A stretch of 64,000 nt of DNA from Thalassospira sp. MCCC 1A03138 (GCF_002115785.1 NZ_JFJY01000002.1:62001-126000); one strand, 5' to 3'. Shown: positions 27,349-36,914, counted from the stretch's first letter. Notes: generated from the sequence alone by a model not told the origin. Numbers and translations are program-made.

Positions 27349-29307
27349 CTAGTACCCCCCCTTCTTAAGCTGCCGCGACTTTTCGGGATCAATCCACCAT
27401 GTCATGACCGATGTTCCCTTAAGCGGCACCTCGTCAGGTCGCCCGAACACATCCCAATAGGCCATCCGATCCCCGCCAAGATAATATTGCGGGATCACGT
27501 AAAATCCCCACTGCAACACGCGATCAAGCGCGCGTACGCGCTGCACAAGGCTTTCGCGGCTGTCTGCTTCGATAACCAGATCGATCAGTTCATCAATAAC
27601 CGGATTTTTGATACCTGCAAAATTCCGGCTGCCCGGCTGATCTGCTGCCTGCGATGACCAGAAAAATCGCTGCTCGTTCCCCGGTGAAAGACTTTGCGTC
27701 CACCAGAAAGTCGTCATATCAAAATCATAGGCCTGAATACGATTGACCCACTGCCCGGTATCAATCATGCGAATATCCATGGTCACGCCAAGCTGACGCA
27801 GGCGGGCTTTAAGAACCAACGCGATTTTCTCAATCCCCGGCTGGCGGATAATCAGCTCGAACCGGAACGGCTCGCCGGTCTTGCTGTTGACCAGTTGCAT
27901 GTCGCGCAATTCCCAACCCGCCTCCTGCAAAAGCTTCATCGAATGACGCAATGCTTCGCGTCGACCATTGGGTGCATCAAAGTTGGGCAATTGCGGCGGC
28001 TGGGTGAACAGTTCGGGCGGCAGCTGGCTTCTGAATCCTTTCAGAATATCAAGCTCCTCGCCTTCCGGCACGCCGGTTGCAGCAAGTTCCGAATTGGCGA
28101 AATAGCTGACATTGCGCTTATACGCACCATAGAACATCGCCCGGTTCAGCCACTCGAAATCAAACGCATATTGCAGCGCCTCCCGAACACGGATGTCAGA
28201 AAACAGGGGCTTGCGTGTGTTAAACACATAGGCCTGCATACCGTTTGGCAGATTGTCAGGCAGGAATTCCTTCCTGATCTGGCCGTTCTGGATTGCCGGG
28301 GTGTTGTATGCCGTGCTCCATTCGCGCGATGAATGTTCGCTTCTGATCATGTATTCACCGGCAAAGAACGCCTGACGTGATACATCGGGATCAAGATAGG
28401 TATCAAACCGCAGCGTATCGTAATTATTGCTGCCGCGATTGACCGGCAAATCCGCCGCCCAGTAATCCTTGACCCGTTCATAGGTGATCTGGCGACCGGC
28501 CTCGAAAGACTTGATTTTATAGGCCCCACTGCCGACAGGAGGATCAAAGGTCGTCTTGGAAAAATCCCGCCCTTCCCAGTAATGCTTTGGCATGATGGAA
28601 AGTTCGGCAACAATCATCGGCAATTCGCGATTATTGCCCGGTTTGAAATCAAAACGCACCGTCAGATCGTCAAGCGCTTCGACTTTATCGACCTGCGAGT
28701 AGTACTGCCGGTAAACCGGGCTGCCTTTTTCAATCAGGATATTGAATGAAAACACCACATCTTCGGCGGTGATATCAGTGCCATCCTGAAAGCGTGCCCG
28801 AGGATCAAGATGGAAAATCACAAAGGATCGATCAACCGGATATTCAACGCTGCGCGCAATCAGACCATAAAGTGACGAAGGCTCATCCGCACTCGACACC
28901 ATCAGACTGTCATACATAAGCCCAAGGCCGCTTGCTGCCGTCCCCTTCAGCGTGAAGGGATTTAATGTATCAAACGAGACGATGGAACTTTGCACCAGCG
29001 TCCCGCCCTTGGGCGCATCCGGATTGACGTAATCGAAATGCCGAAAATCAGGGCCGTATTTCAGATCACCATAAAGCGATATGCCATGTGACGCAGTGGT
29101 TAGCGGACTGAGCTGTTCCTCGGCCACCGGAACTGTCGGGGCCGGTGTAATGTCGGGCTTGTCGCCTGTCTGTGCCGCTGCCGGACCGGCCATTGCGATT
29201 GGTAACCCGACCACAACCGCCAGAAGCATACCCCCGACATAACGGGAGAACGTTCCCCGGCTCCCGTTTTTCCGTGCGATGCACGTCTCGCCTTCTTGCC
29301 GCGTCAT
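27349..29307 (-). CDS. yejA: Peptide ABC transporter periplasmic binding protein YejA
   Basis: A 652-residue family 5 solute-binding protein. A signal peptide (about residues 18-46, ending PAAAQ) has its basic N-region and hydrophobic core in view. The mature domain begins after a Pro/Thr linker with ISLYGDLKYGPDFRHFDYVNPDAPKGG-type sequence typical of YejA/microcin C receptors. The periplasmic protein delivers peptides to YejBE. The ATG at 29307 has CAGGAA seven bases upstream; a 17-codon open extension before it lacks similarity. First gene of the yej operon, 232 bases after the LysR gene on the same strand. Confidence 0.94.
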   Translation of the reverse strand: MTRQEGETCIARKNGSRGTFSRYVGGMLLAVVVGLPIAMAGPAAAQTGDKPDITPAPTVPVAEEQLSPLTTASHGISLYGDLKYGPDFRHFDYVNPDAPKGGTLVQSSIVSFDTLNPFTLKGTAASGLGLMYDSLMVSSADEPSSLYGLIARSVEYPVDRSFVIFHLDPRARFQDGTDITAEDVVFSFNILIEKGSPVYRQYYSQVDKVEALDDLTVRFDFKPGNNRELPMIVAELSIMPKHYWEGRDFSKTTFDPPVGSGAYKIKSFEAGRQITYERVKDYWAADLPVNRGSNNYDTLRFDTYLDPDVSRQAFFAGEYMIRSEHSSREWSTAYNTPAIQNGQIRKEFLPDNLPNGMQAYVFNTRKPLFSDIRVREALQYAFDFEWLNRAMFYGAYKRNVSYFANSELAATGVPEGEELDILKGFRSQLPPELFTQPPQLPNFDAPNGRREALRHSMKLLQEAGWELRDMQLVNSKTGEPFRFELIIRQPGIEKIALVLKARLRQLGVTMDIRMIDTGQWVNRIQAYDFDMTTFWWTQSLSPGNEQRFFWSSQAADQPGSRNFAGIKNPVIDELIDLVIEADSRESLVQRVRALDRVLQWGFYVIPQYYLGGDRMAYWDVFGRPDEVPLKGTSVMTWWIDPEKSRQLKKGGY

Positions 29308-29539
29308 ATTTATTCCTGAAATGTGCCCGGCTCGAAGCCCGAACCCCGGCAGGGCCAATACGCATCATTGAACCATCTGACATCATTACGGACGCAATGA
29401 TCGGGAGGTTCCGGACAATTCCCGACAAGAAAACGGGACCGGTTACACCGACGTTACGTCCGCAAATCCATTTGGTCCAAACGACATATTCATAATGAGG
29501 AATAAAATGGTTCAATTTCAAGGCATCATCTTGAAACTG

Positions 29540-30475
29540 TCATTCCGTTCCTGATTCTTTTTGCGCAAGCTTGCGCCTGCCTGTCTCGATCTTGATTTCG
29601 CTCATCAACCAATCGCGAAATGCCTTCACTTTCCGCCGCTCCAACCTTCCTTCGGGATAGCAGAGCGAATAGGCATAGGGACTATCAACCGGCAAATCGA
29701 ACGGCACCATAAGTCTATTGGTCACAACATATTCCCCGATCATCGCCGGATCGGAAATTACTGCACCAAATCCGCTGGCCGCGGCCTCCATTGCCATATC
29801 AAGGGTCGCAAAAACAGGTCCCCGGTCCGGGTCGACGCCCTCAATCCCGGTTCCCTTTAACCAGATGCGCCAATCCTCACGCTGTGCCGAACAATGCAGC
29901 AGAGTCACATTGCCAAAGTCTTCCGGTGTTTTCAGCTGCTTTGCCAGATTGGGATGACATACCGGCAAAAGCCGTTCGCCGGTCAGAAATTCATGCACCA
30001 GCTGGTCGCCCGGCGTATCAGCAAAGCGGATGGCAATATCGGTTTCATTGAAATCAACCGGGGCGGCATCGTCACTATAGGTGCCAAGCTGTACCTGCAG
30101 GTCAGGATGTTCCATCTGAAACCGGCCAAGACGCGGCACGATCCAGCGCATGGCAAATGTCAAGGGCGACAAGACCTTAAGCTGCGTATCATCAGGTCGG
30201 TTTTCGATACGCGAAACCGCCAGTTCGATCGAATCGAATGCCGCCGTCAGGGACGCCAGCAAGTTCCGACCCGGCCGGGTCAGTTTCAATCGGCGGTGAT
30301 GACGTTCGAACAATTGCCGCCCCAGCACATCCTCCAGGTGCTGGACCTGTCGACTGACCGCCCCTTGTGTAACATTAAGCTCATGTGAAGCTTTGGTGAA
30401 ACTTTCAAGTCGACCGGCCACTTCAAAGGCACGAAGCGCGTTTAACGGCAATGGGCGGCGTTTCATGACGATCAT
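29540..30475 (-). CDS. LysR-family transcriptional regulator, GcvA-like
   Basis: A 311-residue regulator. The N-terminal winged helix-turn-helix (about 7-66) contains LNVTQGAVSRQVQHLEDVLG. The effector-binding domain (about 95-300) starts LKVLSPLTFAMRWIVPRLGRF and resembles the GcvA/AmpR branch. The start is ATG 30475 or ATG 30466, which no ribosome-binding site decides. It is upstream of yejA in the same direction and divergent from the DUF1127 gene. Either could be a target; the ligand is unknown. Confidence 0.9.
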   Translation of the reverse strand: MIVMKRRPLPLNALRAFEVAGRLESFTKASHELNVTQGAVSRQVQHLEDVLGRQLFERHHRRLKLTRPGRNLLASLTAAFDSIELAVSRIENRPDDTQLKVLSPLTFAMRWIVPRLGRFQMEHPDLQVQLGTYSDDAAPVDFNETDIAIRFADTPGDQLVHEFLTGERLLPVCHPNLAKQLKTPEDFGNVTLLHCSAQREDWRIWLKGTGIEGVDPDRGPVFATLDMAMEAAASGFGAVISDPAMIGEYVVTNRLMVPFDLPVDSPYAYSLCYPEGRLERRKVKAFRDWLMSEIKIETGRRKLAQKESGTE

Positions 30476-30620
30476 CTTGCATGATTAAAACTCATCCAAT
30501 GATGACAAAAGATGGTTTGAGAGCAAGTGTTTTTAGGCGTAACTCTGGGTTTAGCAAAACGAAACACATTCAGGCCGCATACAAACTGAGAGCTGGCCGA
30601 TAGATTGAAGGAATAAGATC

Positions 30621-30830
30621 ATGGTCGCGATCACCAAAGATGCCAGTGCTTTTGTCACCACCCGCCGTCACCAAAACACCGCAAATGTTATGGAACTGCC
30701 GCGTCAGTGGGCAAAACGTTATGTTCTCCGCCAGAAGCTTGCGACGATGGACAGCCATCTGCTGCGCGACATTGGCTGGGACGTATATGAAGCCCGTATC
30801 GAAGCAGCCAAGCCGTTCTGGAAAGCCTGA
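30621..30830 (+). CDS. DUF1127 (YjiS-like) small protein
   Basis: A 69-residue basic protein. The C-terminal half carries the DUF1127 pattern: a short helix with basic residues, then LATMDSHLLRDIGWDVYEARIEAAKPFW. Such proteins are common in alphaproteobacteria. Some larger members bind RNA or sense phosphate, but this one's role is unknown. AAGGAA precedes the ATG. A 39-codon open frame and a terminator follow, so the transcript probably ends at 31040. Confidence 0.85.
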   Translation: MVAITKDASAFVTTRRHQNTANVMELPRQWAKRYVLRQKLATMDSHLLRDIGWDVYEARIEAAKPFWKA

Positions 30831-30868
30831 GCATTTCGCTTAAAGGCGCCAAACCGAGAGTATTTATT

Positions 30869-30988
30869 ATGTCTCCCCGACTTTTCCGCTTGCAGGGGCC
30901 ACTTTCTTTCCCTCTGCAGGTTATTGAAGCCCTGACAAGCGTCTTCAGCCTCCCGACACGCAAAACCGAGACCCGCACCCGCTATTGA
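30869..30988 (+). CDS. Possible 39-residue microprotein downstream of DUF1127
   Basis: A short frame with GAGAG eight bases before its ATG, ending in TGA at 30986-30988. The product begins MSPRLFRLQG and ends with a basic Thr/Arg-rich tail (TRKTETRTRY); the middle (FPLQVIEALTSVFSLP) is amphipathic. It lies between the DUF1127 gene and a strong terminator, so it is within that transcript. I recognise no family. It could be real or chance. Confidence 0.35.
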   Translation: MSPRLFRLQGPLSFPLQVIEALTSVFSLPTRKTETRTRY

Positions 30989-31006
30989 CGGTTTTGTATC
31001 CCTGAT

Positions 31007-31040
31007 TGCCGGCCATCCCCCGATGGTCGGCATTTCTTTT
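31007..31040 (+). terminator. Rho-independent terminator
   Basis: An 11-pair stem TGCCGGCCATC/GATGGTCGGCA (31007-31017 with 31022-31032, one G-U) with a CCCC loop, followed by TTTCTTTT. It ends the DUF1127 transcript. Confidence 0.9.
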
Positions 31041-31064
31041 GCCTGATCGGATCTGCAAGACGGA

Positions 31065-32330
31065 TTATTTTGACGGATGCAGATACATCAGGTTCGCGGC
31101 GTTCAGCACCGAATACATCACTGCGAACTGGGCATCGAATTCATATTTATCTGGGCTTGGGTCAAACAGCTCGTAAATCTGGCCAACCGTGCGTTTGCCA
31201 TCGATGCGTGACAGAATCCCCGGGCTTGCTGGCGGAAGACTGCGCGTTACCGACAATCCGGTAAAATTAATCTTGATATGGCCGGTCTTCGCGACAGAGC
31301 GGGCCAAAGCAGCCCCGTCAACACGCACAAAAAACGGCACGGCATGACGATCCGGGACCGGTGGCTTGATCTTGTTATCCGATTTGACAACATAAAACAG
31401 ATGCTTGGTAATATTGCCCGCCATCAATTCAGCCAATGCCGCGCGCTTGCGAAACGGCACATGCACGGCTTTGTCCAGAACGTCGTGGCGCGAACAATAG
31501 GTCGTCGGATCATAGCGCATCGGTTCAATGAATTGCTGAAGCCGCAAACCGGCCTTCTCGACAAAATCAAAAACCTCGTCCACGCGATAGGCCCGATCCT
31601 GCTGATGCAAAAGCAGATCGTAAAACCCGGGCTCACCGCCCTGAAGATGATCATTCACAAACGGGTTACGCTTCAGCCAGTTTGTAGCCGGCAGTGAATC
31701 GAACAATGCCTTGCCAAGGTTAAGCCGTTTCCGCCCACCGGCCTCGGCCGAGAGGCGTTCCATCATTTCTTGCATATGGTAGACGCCGATCCGACCAAGT
31801 TCGCCGTACACCATCAAACCCATACCGCCTCTGGGTTTAAGCGCATCTGCCAACGCCTTTAAACCAGCGTCCGGATCAGGCAGATGATGAAGCACCCCAC
31901 AGCAATCAATATAATCAAACGGCCCATATTGCCCGGCCAGATCAACGAACGACCCGGTAACGAATTTGACACTCTTTTCAAGATTACGGCGCTTGATCCG
32001 GGCCTCAGCGATCTTGCGCGAGCTTTCCGAAAGATCGATATAAACAATCTCGACCTTGGCCTTGCGATCACGCGCCTGCTGCGCGAGCATCACCAACGCA
32101 TCCCCGGTGCCGCCCCCGGCAACAAGAACTTTTATCTTTTTGCCATCAGCCGATGGATCGCGGCCGCCAAACACGAAATGAACCACTTCGTCCCAATTCC
32201 CGGGGGACCCTACGACAAGACGCTTGTCCTCATCTTTCGGGTCACGCGCCGGATAGGGAAAAGTTTCATATTGCGCCCGTGTTTTGTCGGACGGTTGCGG
32301 CGCGTCTGGCTTTTTCCGGATTTCGGACAT
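31065..32330 (-). CDS. Class I SAM-dependent methyltransferase
   Basis: A 421-residue protein. An N-terminal segment (QYETFPYPARDPKDE) precedes a Rossmann methyltransferase domain (about 65-200) with motif I VLVAGGGTGD and the acidic strand end VYIDLS. A second, uncharacterised domain (about 210-420) follows. The QYE-FPYP-RDP start and this two-domain length are typical of a broadly distributed bacterial family whose substrate is not established. The ribosome-binding site is weak. It is convergent with the DUF1127 unit and stands alone on the minus strand. Confidence 0.88.
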   Translation of the reverse strand: MSEIRKKPDAPQPSDKTRAQYETFPYPARDPKDEDKRLVVGSPGNWDEVVHFVFGGRDPSADGKKIKVLVAGGGTGDALVMLAQQARDRKAKVEIVYIDLSESSRKIAEARIKRRNLEKSVKFVTGSFVDLAGQYGPFDYIDCCGVLHHLPDPDAGLKALADALKPRGGMGLMVYGELGRIGVYHMQEMMERLSAEAGGRKRLNLGKALFDSLPATNWLKRNPFVNDHLQGGEPGFYDLLLHQQDRAYRVDEVFDFVEKAGLRLQQFIEPMRYDPTTYCSRHDVLDKAVHVPFRKRAALAELMAGNITKHLFYVVKSDNKIKPPVPDRHAVPFFVRVDGAALARSVAKTGHIKINFTGLSVTRSLPPASPGILSRIDGKRTVGQIYELFDPSPDKYEFDAQFAVMYSVLNAANLMYLHPSK

Positions 32331-32466
32331 CTATAAATTCCAATGGATCAACAGGTGCTGCGGCAAGCCCGAAAACAAGCCTGCAAGCAGCAATGCTATC
32401 AGAGACGGCAACATCCTATAAAATTTCAAGGATTTGATTAATAGAATAATCACCTTGGTGACGAAC

Positions 32467-33450
32467 TCATTCCCGACACCGGATCACAAGCTTCCCTGTT
32501 GCCGTCCGGCTACGGATCGCCGCAAGTGCCTCCATCGCGTTTATCAGCGGATATGTCGCAGACACAAACGGCGATATTTCCCCAGACGACAGCAGCTCCA
32601 AAAGCTCGGCCATGCCAGCCTTTGCGATATCGGGGTTCTGTTCAAGATAAGCCCCGAAATAAAAGCCCAGTGCAGCAACATTCTTGACCAGAAGGATATT
32701 GGCCGGAATTTGCGGCACCGATCCGCTAGCAAATCCGATCAGAAGGATGCGCGCGCCCGGCGCAACACAGCGCAGGCTCTGATCAAACACATCGCCCCCG
32801 ACCGGATCATAAACCAAGTCGACACCTATGCGCCCGATGCGGGCACAGATTTCCTGTACCCGAGCCCGTATACTTTCGGATTTGTAGTCAATTACATGAT
32901 CCGCACCATGCGCTCTGGCGATGGCACATTTATCAGCCCCACCCGCGGTTGCGATCACGGTCGCGCCCAGAAGTTTGGCGCATTCCACCGCCGTCAGGCC
33001 AACACCCCCGGCAGCCCCATGAACCAGAACCACTTCACCCGGCAGCAAATTGGCGCGATACTTCAAACCAAACCATGACGTGCCATATGCAATATGGAAT
33101 GCAGCCGCCACATTGAATTCAACATTGTCGGGTAGCCCCGTCACAAGTCTGGCATCAACTGAAATCCGACCAGCATATCCACCCCAGTCAGGCAGGGCCA
33201 TGACCCGATCACCAATGTTAAAACCCTGAACGTCCGTCCCAATTGCAGAAACGGTCCCGGCAATTTCAAACCCCGGCGCAAAAGGACCAGTCGGGCGTTT
33301 CTGATATTTTCCCTCAAGAATCAGGGCATCGCCAAAATTAACGCCACAGGCGGCAATATCGATGATGATTTGATGGGCTTGTGCGATCGGTTCTTCGCAG
33401 TCGATCAGCATCGGCGCTTCGCCGAAAGCCTCGCATATCCATGCTTTCAT
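32467..33450 (-). CDS. NADPH:quinone oxidoreductase family protein (zinc-free MDR)
   Basis: A 327-residue medium-chain dehydrogenase/reductase of the quinone oxidoreductase branch. An N-terminal GroES-like domain (about 1-120) lacks the zinc cysteines. The nucleotide-binding domain has VLVHGAAGGVGLTAVECAKLLGA (about 143-165). It reduces quinones or enones with NADPH. It lies 116 bases downstream of a small membrane-protein gene. Confidence 0.9.
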   Translation of the reverse strand: MKAWICEAFGEAPMLIDCEEPIAQAHQIIIDIAACGVNFGDALILEGKYQKRPTGPFAPGFEIAGTVSAIGTDVQGFNIGDRVMALPDWGGYAGRISVDARLVTGLPDNVEFNVAAAFHIAYGTSWFGLKYRANLLPGEVVLVHGAAGGVGLTAVECAKLLGATVIATAGGADKCAIARAHGADHVIDYKSESIRARVQEICARIGRIGVDLVYDPVGGDVFDQSLRCVAPGARILLIGFASGSVPQIPANILLVKNVAALGFYFGAYLEQNPDIAKAGMAELLELLSSGEISPFVSATYPLINAMEALAAIRSRTATGKLVIRCRE

Positions 33451-33567
33451 CGCTGTTTTCCATCTTGTGATCCTGCCCGATCACGCACAGTGTGCCGCGC
33501 ACGCAGCGATCAGACAAGCGAAAGACAGAGACGGTATTGAAAACGGTGGAAGACCGGCAGGAACGGC

Positions 33568-33873
33568 TTAGAAAAACTTTTGACGCCTGCGTTTTCGCAT
33601 CACCAGCAAAAGAAGTATTCCGGGCACCAGCAATATGACAAACGCCGGGGCCAATAGCACGGGTACAAACGCATTGTCCCAAATCCAGGCCGAGATATAG
33701 CGCTGAATCACGGACTGCAACAGGTTCAGGCTTCCGGCATCCAACCGATACCAGAGCTCCCCCGCCGCGACAAAGCGGAACGTTCCCATCTGAAGCGAGG
33801 TAATGCCATCACCGACCAGTACAGCAAGACTGGAAAACAGCAATATCCATCCCAACGCTCTGAAAAGCCACAT
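33568..33873 (-). CDS. Small two-helix membrane protein of unknown function
   Basis: A 101-residue protein with an N-terminal helix (about 5-25) and a second helix (about 70-92), ending in a basic stop-transfer tail (MRKRRRQKFF). The periplasmic middle contains ELWYRLDAGSLNLLQSVIQRYISAWIWD. This pattern recurs in an uncharacterised alphaproteobacterial family as I recall it; no function is known. It precedes the quinone reductase gene and may be co-transcribed with it. Confidence 0.7.
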   Translation of the reverse strand: MWLFRALGWILLFSSLAVLVGDGITSLQMGTFRFVAAGELWYRLDAGSLNLLQSVIQRYISAWIWDNAFVPVLLAPAFVILLVPGILLLLVMRKRRRQKFF

Positions 33874-34206
33874 AGCCGTCTCCGAATTCCCGGTCTGAAC
33901 TTTTCGTTATCATCACAGACATGCCGACGGCTTTGCCCCGTCAGCATAAAGGTTTCTGCGAATCACCCTATCGTCCCGGTACATCTGGAACCATAGCCTG
34001 AAACCTTAGAGGCGATTAATCAACAAGAAGTAAATATTGGACAAATTGCTACAACTTTATCCGTCAAGTGATTGTAAAAATGGCATTTGTTCGCTGTTTG
34101 GATAGTGACCAGAACAAACATCAAAAAGTAAGGGATTTTGCCTTGTCAACCGGGATCGGGTCGGCTAATGTCCGCCCGCTTTCGCGATATATAGAAGATC
34201 GCATGT
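33874..34206. other. Intergenic region before tRNA-Ser
   Basis: These 333 bases hold the tRNA promoter and the promoter of the small membrane-protein gene. TTGTCA at 34143-34148 is followed 17 bases later by TAATGT, and TATATA lies near 34187-34192. Either could serve the tRNA. An imperfect nine-base stem TGCCGACGG/CCGTCAGCA lies at 33922-33946. No coding frame. Confidence 0.45.
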
Positions 34207-34296
34207 GGAGAGGTGGCCGAGTGGTTTAAGGCGCACGCCTGGAAAGCGTGTTGGGGTGTAAGCCCCTCAGGGGTTCGAATCCCCTCCTCTCTGCCA
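34207..34296 (+). tRNA. tRNA-Ser(GGA)
   Basis: A complete 90-base serine tRNA. The acceptor stem GGAGAGG pairs with CCTCTCT (one G-U). The D arm has GGCCGAGTGGTTTAAGGC. The anticodon loop is CTGGAAA with GGA, reading UCC and UCU. The long variable arm uses GGGG/CCCC, the T arm has GGGGTTCGAATCCCC, and the encoded CCA ends at 34296. The long variable arm is diagnostic of serine tRNA. No integrated element is seen at its 3' end. Confidence 0.97.
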
Positions 34297-34469
34297 CTTT
34301 GCAGCCTGCGGGCCGCAGCGATACCAAAAGCTGCAAAAAACTCCCCTTCTTCGATGTGAAATACGAAAATGCGCACACAACTTTTGTGTGTCCTGTTTCT
34401 TATTGCCCGCTAAACTGCACAGCAAGGCACAAATCAGATACCTAAATCATCATAGGGACGTGGCAAAAC

Positions 34470-36272
34470 ATGGCGACAATTGAAGGCGGCTTTCTGCATA
34501 CGGCGGTTCTTTTCCTCGGTGCGGCCGTGGTTGCAGTACCGATCTTCAAAAAGCTGCGTCTGGGTTCCGTGCTGGGTTATCTGTGCGCGGGGGCACTGAT
34601 CGGGCCGTTTGGCCTTGCCCTGATTGCGGAACCGGAAGAAGTTTTGCATTTCGCCGAATTTGGCGTTGTTCTTCTGCTGTTTATTATCGGTCTTGAATTG
34701 CGCCCCCAACGCCTGTGGGCAATGAAAAGCGAGATTTTCGGGCTGGGGATGGCGCAGGTGGCCATCACTGCCGCCCTTCTTTACACCGCCCTGATTGCAT
34801 TTGACTGGCCATGGCAGCAGGCGATGATTGCCGCCCTTGCCCTGTCCTTGTCCTCAACCGCGTTTGCCCTTCAAATCCTTGAAGAAAAGGGCACGCTTAA
34901 CAGCGACCATGGCAACACAGCCTTTTCAATCCTGCTGTTTCAGGATCTTGCTATCGTACCGCTAATCGCGCTTGTCGCGTGGCTCAGCCCGATAAGTGAT
35001 GGCGACGCAGCCGGTACCGACTGGATTTATATAGCCAAAACCATCGGTGCAATTGCGTTGGTCATCGGGGCTGGGAAATATCTGCTTAATCCGTTTTTCC
35101 GCATCATCGCCCTGACCCGCGCGCAGGAAATCTTCACATCCGCGGCACTGCTGCTCGTGATTGGCGCCGCTCTTCTGATGCAGGCCGTGGGGCTTTCTAT
35201 GGCACTTGGCGCATTTCTGGTCGGGGTCATGTTGGCGGATTCCGAATATCGCCACCAACTTGAAACCGATATCGAACCGTTTCGCGGCATTCTGCTCGGT
35301 CTGTTTTTCATCGCGGTCGGCATGTCGGTCAACTGGCCGCTTGTCGCGAATAATATCGGGATCGTCCTGGCATCGGTTGCTGGTCTGATGGCAATCAAGG
35401 GGATCGTCGTTTATGGACTGGCCCGGATATTTGGCAAATGTCACGCAACCGCGTGGCGGACTGCGGTCGCCATCCCTCAGGGCGGCGAATTTGCCTTTGT
35501 CCTGTTTAGTCTGGCGACATCGCTTGCGGTCATCAGCTCCACACGCGCCAACCTTCTGACCGCCATCGTCACCCTTTCGATGGCTGCCACCCCGCTTGTC
35601 GGTGCGATTGCCGAAAAACTGTCGGCCAAGCTTCGCAAGGATGATCAGCCCGATGTCGACGGCGTTGAAACAGCTGAACTGCAATCAGTGATCATTGTCG
35701 GCTTTGGCCGTTTCGGACAGATCATTTCACGTGTCATGGCAGCCCGCGGCATCAATGCCACCGCAATCGACAACGACCCGAAACGCATTCAGATGGCCAG
35801 CCTCTATGGCAACAAGGTCTATTTCGGTGATGTCCGGAGAAGTGATGTTCTTGCCACCGCCGGGGCGGCGAATGCCGATCTGATCTGTCTGTGTATAAAT
35901 GATCGTGACGCGACCACACAGGCCGCCAAATATATCAGCGAACTGTTTCCCAAACCGAGATTGCTGGTGCGCGTTTATGATCGTAACCATGCACTTGATC
36001 TGATGGAAATCGGGCTTGGCGTCGAACAGCTTTATCGTGAAACCTTTGATACGGGTGTTTCCATGGCACGGCACGGGCTTTCAATGCTTGAAACCGAACA
36101 TGATGTCATTGATCAGATTGCTGATGAATTTCGCCGTCGCGATATCGACATGCTGCACGCCCAAGTGGCCGAAGGCCGCATTGCCGGCATGGCAAAGGTT
36201 CATGAAAGCTATCAGCTTGACCGCAATGATGCGCGCACCAACAAGGATGATCCGGCAATGTCGCGGCTGTAA
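34470..36272 (+). CDS. kefB: CPA2-family potassium/proton antiporter, KefB/KefC-type
   Basis: A 600-residue antiporter. About 12-13 helices (residues 5-390) carry the GLELRP motif (about 75-80) and the ion-site region LLFQDLAIVP (about 155). An RCK/TrkA-N domain follows from about 405, with the GFGRFGQ dinucleotide motif at about 411-417 and the acidic strand end AIDNDPKR. In Kef systems this domain is gated by glutathione adducts and nucleotides, giving K+ efflux and acidification against electrophiles. No KefF/KefG-type ancillary gene is adjacent. The start follows AGGGACG. It is the third antiporter type in this window. Confidence 0.92.
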   Translation: MATIEGGFLHTAVLFLGAAVVAVPIFKKLRLGSVLGYLCAGALIGPFGLALIAEPEEVLHFAEFGVVLLLFIIGLELRPQRLWAMKSEIFGLGMAQVAITAALLYTALIAFDWPWQQAMIAALALSLSSTAFALQILEEKGTLNSDHGNTAFSILLFQDLAIVPLIALVAWLSPISDGDAAGTDWIYIAKTIGAIALVIGAGKYLLNPFFRIIALTRAQEIFTSAALLLVIGAALLMQAVGLSMALGAFLVGVMLADSEYRHQLETDIEPFRGILLGLFFIAVGMSVNWPLVANNIGIVLASVAGLMAIKGIVVYGLARIFGKCHATAWRTAVAIPQGGEFAFVLFSLATSLAVISSTRANLLTAIVTLSMAATPLVGAIAEKLSAKLRKDDQPDVDGVETAELQSVIIVGFGRFGQIISRVMAARGINATAIDNDPKRIQMASLYGNKVYFGDVRRSDVLATAGAANADLICLCINDRDATTQAAKYISELFPKPRLLVRVYDRNHALDLMEIGLGVEQLYRETFDTGVSMARHGLSMLETEHDVIDQIADEFRRRDIDMLHAQVAEGRIAGMAKVHESYQLDRNDARTNKDDPAMSRL

Positions 36273-36284
36273 TTGTCCGCTCCG

Positions 36285-36818
36285 TTAACCTTGGGCAAAA
36301 CCCCGAAGCTTGTCACGCATCACCAGAACCGAATGCTCGTCGGTGTAATCCTCCAGCCGGTCAAGCGCCACCCATGCCAGATCATCGGATTCATCGGTGA
36401 TCTTCAGAGGATCGCGCATATCGGCTTCAAACAGGAACCGCATGTCATAATGCAGATGCGCTGGTCCCTTGGCATTTTCTGGAATTTCGTGAATGTCGAT
36501 ATCAAAAATCGCAGATGACAGGGGCCGTATCCACGAAAGCCCGCTTTCCTCATAAGCCTCGCGCTGGGCAACAAACAACACATCACGCACTCCGTCACAA
36601 TGCCCGCCAAGCTGAAGCCATCGTTTAAGCTTCCGGTGATGGGTCAGCACCACATGACTGCGCTTTTCATTCACGACAAAGGCCGATCCCGTGACATGTG
36701 ACGTTACCGGATCATTTTCAAATGCCTTGGGTTCACCTGCGATAAAGTCACTGATACGTAGGTGATTTTCCAGGTCACGATCAGACTGTGGGACAAAGCT
36801 GGCAAGGTCGATCTGCAT
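36285..36818 (-). CDS. Nudix hydrolase domain protein with altered Nudix box
   Basis: A 177-residue protein. The Nudix box begins at G72 and ends in REAYEESGL at 86-94. The residue that should be the first glutamate (GX5E) is R78, but the REXXEE helix with E87, E90 and E91 is intact. The family hydrolyses nucleoside diphosphates linked to another group. The box variant means the substrate is unclear, though activity is possible because the main metal ligands are present. It lies 96 bases downstream of an NAD(P)-binding protein gene and is convergent with kefB. Confidence 0.88.
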   Translation of the reverse strand: MQIDLASFVPQSDRDLENHLRISDFIAGEPKAFENDPVTSHVTGSAFVVNEKRSHVVLTHHRKLKRWLQLGGHCDGVRDVLFVAQREAYEESGLSWIRPLSSAIFDIDIHEIPENAKGPAHLHYDMRFLFEADMRDPLKITDESDDLAWVALDRLEDYTDEHSVLVMRDKLRGFAQG

Positions 36819-36914
36819 GATATTCCGGTGTTTGAAATTGACGGCTTGCCGACCCTAGCCGAAGCTGCCACAGCAGAACAACCGAAAACCCGGAAGCATA
36901 AAGACGAAGTCAAC

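Noticed and set aside
34297-34469. Integrated element at the 3' end of tRNA-Ser
   Set aside because: No integrase, no repeat of the tRNA 3' end in the window, and the next gene is a normal kefB-type gene.
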